DNA of 6,659 nt from an uncultured Collinsella sp. (lineage in GTDB: Bacteria > Actinomycetota > Coriobacteriia > Coriobacteriales > Coriobacteriaceae): the NCBI GenBank assembly GCA_900547025.1, contig UREZ01000094.1, positions 1-6,659 on the forward strand, in the 5' to 3' direction. The first letter of the stretch is position 1; every line of letters begins with the position of its first letter. Positions 1 to 5,430 of this stretch are shown piece after piece. The notes below the pieces were generated by a model that saw only the letters and a program-made list of their open reading frames with translations, was not told the origin of the DNA and searched no databases. A program made the translations under genes and the position numbers.

Positions 1-10
1 CCCCCTTTTT
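1..10 (+). terminator. Possible 3' end of an upstream intrinsic terminator
   Basis: The window opens with five C followed by five T. This is what the 3' arm and T-tract of a rho-independent terminator look like when the 5' arm lies just outside the window. The matching G-rich arm cannot be seen, so this is an inference from a short pattern. If right, the gene to the left ends just before this point and coaE starts its own transcript. Confidence 0.25.
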
Positions 11-77
11 GCGTTGTATACACGTTGTGCTTTGGGACCTACCTCCCCCGTATGCGCTCTTACTCTTTGGCTGTATT

Positions 78-108
78 TTGAGTCCTTCTAGTGTATTTGA
101 GCGATAAT
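78..108 (+). promoter_or_regulatory. Candidate promoter for coaE
   Basis: A GATAAT hexamer at 103-108 matches the -10 consensus at five of six positions, and TTGAGT at 78-83 matches the first four bases of TTGACA. The 19-base spacer is longer than the ideal 17. A start site near 115 would leave a leader of about 20 bases containing the coaE ribosome binding site. The -10 is partly embedded in an imperfect inverted repeat, GCGA (101-104) and TCGC (112-115) flanking a TAATTA core. No other -10/-35 pair in 1-136 looked better. Confidence 0.35.
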
Positions 109-124
109 TACTCGCATTGGCGTT

Positions 125-132
125 AGGGAGGG
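125..132 (+). promoter_or_regulatory. Ribosome binding site deciding the coaE start
   Basis: AGGGAGGG lies upstream of two adjacent in-frame start candidates, TTG at 134 and ATG at 137. From the GGAGG core (127-131), the ATG is 5 bases away and the TTG only 2. Spacing and codon preference both favour the ATG at 137. Confidence 0.75.
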
Positions 133-136
133 CTTG

Positions 137-778
137 ATGTTTACCGTATTTGTCTTGGGCAATATTGCTTCGGGTAAGTCGACGGCCTGCCGCTATTTCG
201 AATCTCGTGGCGCTATGCTTATCGATCTGGATGAGCTTGCAAAATCTCTGTATGTGCCGGGCTCTGATATCGTCAATACTCTCGCGGATGAATTCGGTTG
301 GGACATTTTGGATGAGGAAGGCGGCATTCGCCGCAGCATCCTCGCTTCTCGAGCTTTCGCTTCTCCTGATTCGGTCGCACGGCTCAATGGCATCGTGCAT
401 CCCGTTCTGATTGAACAGCTTTCGCTTAGGATTCTCGATCCGGTTTGTTGTACGGTTTCATCTCCCCGTTATCCCTTTGCGGTGGTCGAGGTTTCTGCTC
501 CGACTGGTTTTGAGGATGCATTTGGCTTGGCTGATGAAATTCTGGTCATCAGCGCCCCTTTGTCAGTTCGTCGCGAGCGCGCTATTCAACGTGGCATGGA
601 GTCCTCTGATTTTGATGCGCGCTCTGCATGCCAACCTGATGAGGCTTCGCTTTGTAATCTCGCTACAACTGTGATTGACAATGCGGCAGACGATAACTCG
701 CTCTTTGAACAACTGGACGCATGGCTTTCGCGCCATGGGTTCGGGGATGTAGCGGATAAGGAGGAGGCCGATGCCTAA
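137..778 (+). CDS. coaE: Dephospho-CoA kinase (CoaE)
   Basis: The product, 213 residues, should catalyse the last step of coenzyme A synthesis in the cytoplasm: ATP-dependent phosphorylation of the 3'-hydroxyl of dephospho-CoA. The N-terminal P-loop is GNIASGKST (residues 8-16). It is followed by an acidic DLD at 30-32 where the family has its DxD-like motif, an FG-x-x-I-L-x-x-x-G-G-I-x-R-x-x-L-A block (53-70), a Leu-Asn-x-Ile-x-His-Pro motif (83-89), and a C-terminal lid with Arg-rich 145-152, a Gln at 166 and VIDN at 179-182. Length fits the family (about 200). One oddity is that the segment usually reading PLLFE after the central strand reads EVSAPTGFED (118-127), preceded by a short insertion around 101-113. 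The start at 137 is chosen by ribosome binding site spacing. The 3' end overlaps the next gene by 8 bases. Another P-loop nucleotide kinase is possible but less likely, because the HP and FG blocks are CoaE-like. Confidence 0.85.
   Translation: MFTVFVLGNIASGKSTACRYFESRGAMLIDLDELAKSLYVPGSDIVNTLADEFGWDILDEEGGIRRSILASRAFASPDSVARLNGIVHPVLIEQLSLRILDPVCCTVSSPRYPFAVVEVSAPTGFEDAFGLADEILVISAPLSVRRERAIQRGMESSDFDARSACQPDEASLCNLATTVIDNAADDNSLFEQLDAWLSRHGFGDVADKEEADA
758..767 (+). promoter_or_regulatory. Ribosome binding site for the lytic transglycosylase, inside coaE
   Basis: AAGGAGGAGG lies within the last codons of coaE, where it encodes Lys-Glu-Glu and the first base of an Ala codon. The AAGGAGG at 758-764 sits 6 bases before the ATG at 771. 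The position inside the upstream gene, with an overlapping stop, suggests translational coupling. Confidence 0.8.
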
Positions 779-1352
779 GACACGTTTCCTTACGTGGTAT
801 CGCCTTATACCGCTGGCTGCCGTTTTTGCCTTCGGCCTTATCTCATTCGTTTACTCATATGCTCCTGCCGCTTTCTTTAAGCCGCTGTATCCGATTGACT
901 ACGAGGCGTATGTAAAGCAATCCAGTATTTCGCATAATCTGGATCCGTATCTGGTGTGCGCTGTCATTAAGTCTGAATCGAATTGGGATCCCGAGGCCGA
1001 GTCGAATCAGGGTGCTCAGGGATTGATGCAGCTGATGCCCGAGACTGCCCAGGATATGATCGCCAAGGGCCTTGTCGACGGTGGCGAGTATTCGGCCGAC
1101 AACCTTAACGATCCGGCTACGAATATCGAGTTTGGCTGTGCGTATCTTTCGTATCTTCTAGCGTATTTTAACGGGTCGACTGACAGTGCCATTGCCGCCT
1201 ATAACGCCGGCATGGGCAATGTCGACGGATGGGCGCAGCAGAGTACGTCGCTTCATAATGCAATCACCTTTCCCGAGACGCAGGCGTATCTGATTCGTGT
1301 CAATAATGCCTGGGTTCGCTACAAAACCCTCTATCCCGATCGGTTCGTATAG
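771..1352 (+). CDS. SLT-domain lytic transglycosylase, membrane-anchored or secreted
   Basis: The product, 193 residues, should cleave the MurNAc-GlcNAc bond of peptidoglycan non-hydrolytically outside the membrane, giving 1,6-anhydro-MurNAc ends. A basic N-terminus (MPKTRFLTWYR) leads into one hydrophobic segment at about 11-34. That segment is either a signal anchor or a signal peptide; an Ala-Pro-Ala at 31-33 could be a cleavage site, but the call is uncertain. The rest is a single SLT (GH23-like) domain. It carries the catalytic Glu69 in IKSES (66-70), the GLMQLMPETA motif (84-93), a Asn-Leu-x-Asp-Pro-x-x-Asn-Ile motif (111-119) and AAYNAG (142-147). No LysM or other wall-binding domain is present, so it is a minimal enzyme like the small Gram-positive transglycosylases. 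It overlaps coaE by 8 bases and uvrB follows after 51 bases. Family assignment is firm; the cellular role (growth, division, sporulation-like or transport-associated) cannot be told from the sequence. Confidence 0.9.
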   Translation: MPKTRFLTWYRLIPLAAVFAFGLISFVYSYAPAAFFKPLYPIDYEAYVKQSSISHNLDPYLVCAVIKSESNWDPEAESNQGAQGLMQLMPETAQDMIAKGLVDGGEYSADNLNDPATNIEFGCAYLSYLLAYFNGSTDSAIAAYNAGMGNVDGWAQQSTSLHNAITFPETQAYLIRVNNAWVRYKTLYPDRFV

Positions 1353-1372
1353 GACTATGCCTGCCGCCTGCG

Positions 1373-1378
1373 TATACT
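1373..1378 (+). promoter_or_regulatory. Possible -10 element upstream of uvrB
   Basis: TATACT in the 51-base gap before uvrB matches five of six -10 consensus bases. No good -35 is found 16-18 bases upstream; the sequence there lies at the end of the transglycosylase gene and reads TAGGAC. uvrB could have its own weak promoter here in addition to read-through from coaE. I found no LexA-type inverted repeat in this gap. Confidence 0.25.
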
Positions 1379-1393
1379 GCAGATATATGAGTT

Positions 1394-1398
1394 AGGAG
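1394..1398 (+). promoter_or_regulatory. Ribosome binding site fixing the uvrB start
   Basis: AGGAG is followed by 5 bases and then the ATG at 1404. This matters because the resulting protein has about 20 residues before the point where E. coli UvrB begins to align. No comparable site precedes the GTG codon for Val23, so the longer form is supported. Confidence 0.75.
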
Positions 1399-1403
1399 TA
1401 TCC

Positions 1404-3644
1404 ATGGCGGAATTTGAAGTAGAACGCGTTGGTGGTGAACTTAAGCGCTTTGGCGTTGAAGGCTCTGACGTGCCGTTTAAGGTCGTGTCTCCCTATGACC
1501 CTGCAGGCTCTCAGCCTAAAGCCATTGAGTCGCTTGTGCAGGGTGTGAGGGACGGAGACCGCTATCAGGTTTTGCTGGGCGTGACTGGTTCGGGCAAGAC
1601 CTTCACGATGGCAAAGACTATTGAGGCCCTGGGAAAGCCGACGCTGGTCATGGCTCCGAATAAAACGCTCGCCGCTCAGCTTGCGAGCGAGCTCAAAGAG
1701 TTCTTTCCCAACAACGCTGTGGTCTACTTCGTCTCGTACTACGACTACTATCAGCCCGAGGCGTATGTGCCGCAAAGCGATACATATATCGAGAAAGACT
1801 CCTCGATTAACGAAGAGGTTGAGATGCTGCGACATCAGGCGACCGCATCGCTGCTCTCTCGACGCGATGTGATCGTTGTCGCATCGGTCTCGTGTATCTA
1901 TGGCATTGGCTCTCCTGAGGACTATGCAGGTCTGGCTCCAAACGTCGACAAGAAGGTGCCGCTCGAGCGCGATGACTTTATCCATGCACTTATCGACATT
2001 CAATATGATCGCAATGACTATGACCTGGCACGCGGCACGTTCCGCGTGCGCGGCGATGTTGTCGACGTGTATCCGCCTTATGCCGAGCATCCGTTGCGGT
2101 TTGAGTTCTTTGGCGACGAGGTCGAGCTGATTGCCGAGATCGATGAGGTCACCGGTGAGATGCTTCGTGAGTACGAGGCCATCCCTGTATGGCCGGCATC
2201 GCACTACGTGACCGAGAAGCCGAAGGTCAAGGCGGCTCTGAAATCGATCAGCGAAGAGTGCGAGAAGCGCGTGGCGGAGCTCAAGGCGACCGACAAGTTG
2301 CTCGAGGCGCAGCGTCTGCAGCAGCGCACCGATTATGATCTTGAGATGCTCGAGACGATGGGCTTTTGCAACGGCATCGAGAACTACTCGCGTCATCTGG
2401 ACGGTCGCAAGCCGGGTGAGCCGCCGTTTACCCTAATCGATTACTTTCCCAAGGATATGCTCTGCATCATCGATGAGAGCCATGTGACGGTGCCGCAGAT
2501 TCGCGGCATGCACGAAGGTGACCGCTCGCGTAAGGTGACGCTGGTGGAACACGGTTTTCGCCTGCCCTCGGCGCTCGATAACCGCCCGCTTCGTTTCGAT
2601 GAGTTTGAGGCAAGGATACCCCAGTTTATCTATGTTTCGGCCACGCCGGGCGACTACGAGCTGCGGGTGAGCCAAAACGATGTGGAGCAGATTATTCGTC
2701 CGACTGGCCTGCTCGACCCCAAGATTGACGTGCGTCCAGTTCGCGGCCAGATTGACGATCTTGAGGACGAGATTCGCGAGCGCGTTGCCCGCAAGGAGCG
2801 CGTGCTGGTGACCACGTTGACCAAGCGCATGGCCGAGGACCTGACCGACCATCTGCTCGACGCAGGCATTAAGGTCAATTACATGCACTCTGATACGGCG
2901 ACAATGGACCGTGTCGAGATCCTGCGAACGCTGCGCGAGGGCAAGATCGATGTTCTCGTTGGCATCAACCTGCTTCGCGAGGGCTTGGATCTCCCCGAGG
3001 TCTCACTGGTGGCAATTCTCGATGCCGATAAGGAAGGCTTCTTGCGCAACCGCCGTTCGCTGATTCAGACGATTGGCCGTGCGGCCCGTAACGCCGATGG
3101 TGAAGTCATCATGTATGCAGACGTTGTGACCGATTCGATGAAAGAGGCCATCGAGGAGACGCAGCGCCGTCGCGAGATTCAGATGGCATATAACGAAGAA
3201 CATGGCATTGTGCCCAAGACAGTGCGCAAGGCCATCAACGACATCTCAAGTTTTATTGCCGAGGCCGAAAAAACTGTGGGCTCCAAGGGACGCTCGAAGG
3301 GCGACTCTCTTGGCCATGGCGCATTCTATACGCCCGATGAGTCGGGCGAGGGCGGTGTGCCGGAAACGGTGGCGCCCGAGCAGACACTTGCGGAGCAGTT
3401 GGAAGAACTGCCGCATGACGAGCTTGTGCAGATCGTCGAAACCATGGAAGAGGATATGCGTAACGCTTCTGCCGCTATGGACTTTGAGGAGGCGGCGCGC
3501 CTGCGCGATGCCGTCGTTCAGATTCGGGCGATGCTCGAGGGTGCGTCTGAGGACGAGACGATCGAGCGCTTACGCTCGCAGGCCCGCAAGGGTTCCACGT
3601 TCGCATCGGGCAGAAAACGCCAGGGTGCACGGTTTAAGAAATAG
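1404..3644 (+). CDS. uvrB: UvrABC excinuclease subunit B
   Basis: This 746-residue protein receives damaged DNA from UvrA, verifies the lesion with its beta-hairpin and ATPase, and recruits UvrC for incision in nucleotide excision repair. Visible motifs in order are: Walker A GVTGSGKT (59-66, Lys65); motif Ia around APNKTLAAQL (84-93); the Tyr-rich beta-hairpin SYYDYYQPEAYVP (111-123); SVSCIYGIG (161-169); the Walker B/DEAD-like IDESH (356-360); SATPGDYE (412-419); the helicase second half with NLLREGLDLPE (522-532); motif VI QTIGRAARN (555-563); and a C-terminal UVR domain (about 673-708) that binds UvrC. It is longer than E. coli UvrB (673). The extra length comes from about 20 N-terminal residues, a Gly/Glu/Pro-rich linker (about 625-665), and a tail after the UVR domain ending in a basic stretch GRKRQGARFKK. 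All key motifs look intact, so it should be functional. It is likely third in a series with coaE and the transglycosylase, and is closed by the terminator at 3648-3690. Confidence 0.98.
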   Translation: MAEFEVERVGGELKRFGVEGSDVPFKVVSPYDPAGSQPKAIESLVQGVRDGDRYQVLLGVTGSGKTFTMAKTIEALGKPTLVMAPNKTLAAQLASELKEFFPNNAVVYFVSYYDYYQPEAYVPQSDTYIEKDSSINEEVEMLRHQATASLLSRRDVIVVASVSCIYGIGSPEDYAGLAPNVDKKVPLERDDFIHALIDIQYDRNDYDLARGTFRVRGDVVDVYPPYAEHPLRFEFFGDEVELIAEIDEVTGEMLREYEAIPVWPASHYVTEKPKVKAALKSISEECEKRVAELKATDKLLEAQRLQQRTDYDLEMLETMGFCNGIENYSRHLDGRKPGEPPFTLIDYFPKDMLCIIDESHVTVPQIRGMHEGDRSRKVTLVEHGFRLPSALDNRPLRFDEFEARIPQFIYVSATPGDYELRVSQNDVEQIIRPTGLLDPKIDVRPVRGQIDDLEDEIRERVARKERVLVTTLTKRMAEDLTDHLLDAGIKVNYMHSDTATMDRVEILRTLREGKIDVLVGINLLREGLDLPEVSLVAILDADKEGFLRNRRSLIQTIGRAARNADGEVIMYADVVTDSMKEAIEETQRRREIQMAYNEEHGIVPKTVRKAINDISSFIAEAEKTVGSKGRSKGDSLGHGAFYTPDESGEGGVPETVAPEQTLAEQLEELPHDELVQIVETMEEDMRNASAAMDFEEAARLRDAVVQIRAMLEGASEDETIERLRSQARKGSTFASGRKRQGARFKK

Positions 3645-3647
3645 CGA

Positions 3648-3690
3648 ACAGGCCCCGAGTTCCCTGTGGAGCTCGGGGCCTGTGTCTTTT
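3648..3690 (+). terminator. Intrinsic terminator of uvrB
   Basis: A perfect 12-bp inverted repeat, ACAGGCCCCGAG (3648-3659) and CTCGGGGCCTGT (3672-3683), flanks a 12-base loop. It begins 3 bases after the uvrB stop codon. GTCTTTT follows on the + strand. It sits in the 65-base gap between convergent genes. On the - strand the following sequence is only mildly T-rich (TCGCTATTTCTTAA), so it may also stop the oxidoreductase transcript, less certainly. Confidence 0.88.
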
Positions 3691-3709
3691 GCGCGCTGGA
3701 ATTCGTGCG

Positions 3710-5350
3710 TTAGAGGTCCGCGATCAGGGCTTCGGCACAACGGATGCCGTCGGTGGCCGCGCTCATGATGCCGCCGGCATATCCAGCTCCCTCACCACAA
3801 GGGTAGAGGCCCGGGGTCGACACGGCATGGCACGTTCGGTCTCGGGTGACAGTGACCGGTGAGCTCGAACGAGTCTCCACGCCGGTAAGAACGGCATCGG
3901 GACGGTCGTAGCCTCGTAGCTTTTTTCCGAGTAGGGGAAGTCCCAGGCGGAGCGACTCGACGATATGCTGCGGCAGGGCTTCGTCAATTGTCGTCCAGGT
4001 CACACCGAGCGGATAGGTGGGCTTTACCTTTCCGGGCGCCTTGCTGGCGCGTCCTGCGAGGAAATCTCCGACGAGTTGTGCCGGTGCGTTCCAGTTGGAA
4101 CCGCCCAGGCGATAGGCGGCCGCCTCGCAGGCGCGCTGGAGCTCGATGCCGGCGAGCGGGTCATCGTTGGGAAGGTCCTCAGGCGTGACGTTAACGAGCA
4201 GGGCGGCGTTTGCGTTGCGTCCGTCGCGGGCATTGAGGCTGGCGCCGTTGACGCACAGGTGGCCCTGCTCGGAAGAGGCGGCGACAACCTGCCCGCCGGG
4301 GCACATGCAAAACGAGAACACGCTGCGGCCGTTGGGAAGATGGGCGACGAGCTTGTAGGGGGCTGCTCCGAGGGCAGGATGTCCCGCCAAGGCTCCATAT
4401 TGGGCTCGGTCGATGTCGCGCTGCGGATGCTCGATGCGAACGCCCATGGCAAAGGTCTTTTGTGCGAGGGCCACGTTGTGGTCCTTAAGGAGCTCAAAAA
4501 TATCGCGAGCAGAATGCCCACAGGCGAGGATGAGGTGCTTTGTTTCGATTGGCTCGTAAGCGGCGTCTTGGGACGATTGGACATCGATACCGGTGATGGC
4601 GCCAGACGCGTCGGTGCGAATGTCGACGAGCTTCGTTCGATAACGGACGACACCTCCGAGCTGCTCGGTGCGCTGGGATATAGCGGTGACAACCTTGGGA
4701 AGGATGTCGGAGCCAATGTGCGGCTTGGCATCCCACAGAATATCGCGGGGCGCACCCGCCTCGACGAAGGTTTCGAGGATAAGGCGATGGGCGGGATTTT
4801 TTGTTCCCGTATTGAGCTTGCCGTCCGAGAAGGTCCCCGCGCCGCCCAGACCAAACTGAATATTGCTCTCGGGGTCGAGGATGCGCTCCTTTAGAAAGAG
4901 GTCGATCGCCTGCGAGCGGCGAAATGCCGGGTCGCCGCGCTCGATAAGCAAGGGCTTAAGACCTGCTTCGGCGAGCGTGAGCGCAGCGAAAAGGCCGGCG
5001 CATCCGGCGCCGACAACGACGGGGCGCTCTTTGGATGCGTCGGAAATGGGGGAGGGGAATGAAGGCTCATCGTCTTCTATCGCGCGTACGAGCGAGCGGT
5101 CACGTTCGGAAACGCTGTCGACCGCTTCTCGCTCGAGGTGGGGACTGGTCAGCTCAACACGAAAGCTCAGGATAAAATGGACGTCTCGTTTTTTGCGAGC
5201 GTCGATTGACTTGCGGTGGAGCTCGATGGACTTGATCTCGGAGTCTTTGCAACGTAGGACGCGCTTGGCGACTCGCTTGCCAACAATGAGGCAGGCATTT
5301 TCATCGCCGGCTTCATCGAGCGAAGCGTTGACTTGGGTGATTTCGATCAT
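3710..5350 (-). CDS. FAD-dependent dehydrogenase, COG2509-like
   Basis: This 546-residue flavoprotein is of the poorly characterised FAD-dependent dehydrogenase type (COG2509-like). It is probably cytoplasmic and its substrate is unknown. Residues about 1-95 form an N-terminal domain typical of this group, with a RKSIDARKKRDVHF segment (46-59). The Rossmann FAD site follows: VVVGAGCAGLFAA (111-123), with GAGCAG at 114-119 and Glu137 where the FAD ribose is bound. Further family motifs are GLGGAGTFSDGKLNTGT (167-183), an ACGHSARD block (276-283), CMCPGG (348-353) with two cysteines, and a C-terminal FAD-contact GEGAGYAGGIMSAATDG (519-535). The start at 5350 is chosen because CTCCTT on the + strand (AAGGAG on the gene strand) lies 6 bases upstream. 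An in-frame extension to an ATG at 5473 exists, but it runs through the hairpin and the end of the upstream gene and looks non-coding. The gene converges on uvrB and follows another flavoprotein gene by 80 bases. Family confidence is high; function is open. Confidence 0.92.
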   Translation of the reverse strand: MIEITQVNASLDEAGDENACLIVGKRVAKRVLRCKDSEIKSIELHRKSIDARKKRDVHFILSFRVELTSPHLEREAVDSVSERDRSLVRAIEDDEPSFPSPISDASKERPVVVGAGCAGLFAALTLAEAGLKPLLIERGDPAFRRSQAIDLFLKERILDPESNIQFGLGGAGTFSDGKLNTGTKNPAHRLILETFVEAGAPRDILWDAKPHIGSDILPKVVTAISQRTEQLGGVVRYRTKLVDIRTDASGAITGIDVQSSQDAAYEPIETKHLILACGHSARDIFELLKDHNVALAQKTFAMGVRIEHPQRDIDRAQYGALAGHPALGAAPYKLVAHLPNGRSVFSFCMCPGGQVVAASSEQGHLCVNGASLNARDGRNANAALLVNVTPEDLPNDDPLAGIELQRACEAAAYRLGGSNWNAPAQLVGDFLAGRASKAPGKVKPTYPLGVTWTTIDEALPQHIVESLRLGLPLLGKKLRGYDRPDAVLTGVETRSSSPVTVTRDRTCHAVSTPGLYPCGEGAGYAGGIMSAATDGIRCAEALIADL

Positions 5351-5356
5351 CGAGGT

Positions 5357-5362
5357 CTCCTT
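5357..5362 (-). promoter_or_regulatory. Ribosome binding site deciding the start of the COG2509-like gene
   Basis: On the - strand AAGGAG is followed by 6 bases and the ATG at 5350. This near-ideal site is the main reason to reject the longer in-frame start at 5473, which would add 41 residues. Confidence 0.8.
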
Positions 5363-5365
5363 AGA

Positions 5366-5400
5366 GGCAAGAAAGAGGCCGTCCGGTATCCCAGACGGCC
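5366..5400 (-). terminator. Hairpin between the two flavoprotein genes; terminator or leader structure
   Basis: GGCCGTC (5377-5383) and GACGGCC (5394-5400) form a perfect 7-bp stem. It can continue, after one mismatch, with two more G-C pairs around a 4-base loop (TATC). On the - strand it is followed by TCTTTCTTGCC, an interrupted T-rich stretch. It could terminate the upstream BaiN-like gene, though the T-run is imperfect. Because the TATAAT at 5415-5420 lies upstream of it, it could instead sit in the leader of the downstream gene as an attenuator-like or stabilising structure. Confidence 0.5.
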
Positions 5401-5414
5401 CGAATGCGTTTTTG

Positions 5415-5420
5415 ATTATA
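5415..5420 (-). promoter_or_regulatory. Candidate -10 element for the COG2509-like gene
   Basis: The - strand reads a perfect TATAAT, located 10 bases after the stop codon of the upstream gene. No recognisable -35 is seen 16-19 bases further upstream; the sequence there is the end of the coding region and reads AAGCAG. Transcription from it would begin near 5408 and give a leader of roughly 60 bases containing the hairpin. Confidence 0.4.
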
Positions 5421-5430
5421 GACTGCGCGG

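Noticed and set aside
1423..1430. AACGCGTT palindrome near the uvrB start, considered as an SOS operator
   Set aside because: It lies inside the coding region and does not match a GAAC-N4-GTTC LexA box. An 8-base palindrome is expected by chance. No better LexA-like site was seen in 1353-1403.
1392..2396. A 334-codon open frame on the - strand inside uvrB
   Set aside because: It lies wholly antisense to a gene with an unmistakable product, begins without a ribosome binding site, and its translation (rich in Leu, Arg, His, Val) has no recognisable domain. It is an expected shadow in codon-biased DNA.
3965..4894. A 309-codon open frame on the + strand opposite the COG2509-like gene
   Set aside because: The opposite strand carries clear flavoprotein motifs throughout this stretch. 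The antisense translation is Gly/Ala/Val/Asp-rich without motifs, as mirror frames of such genes usually are.
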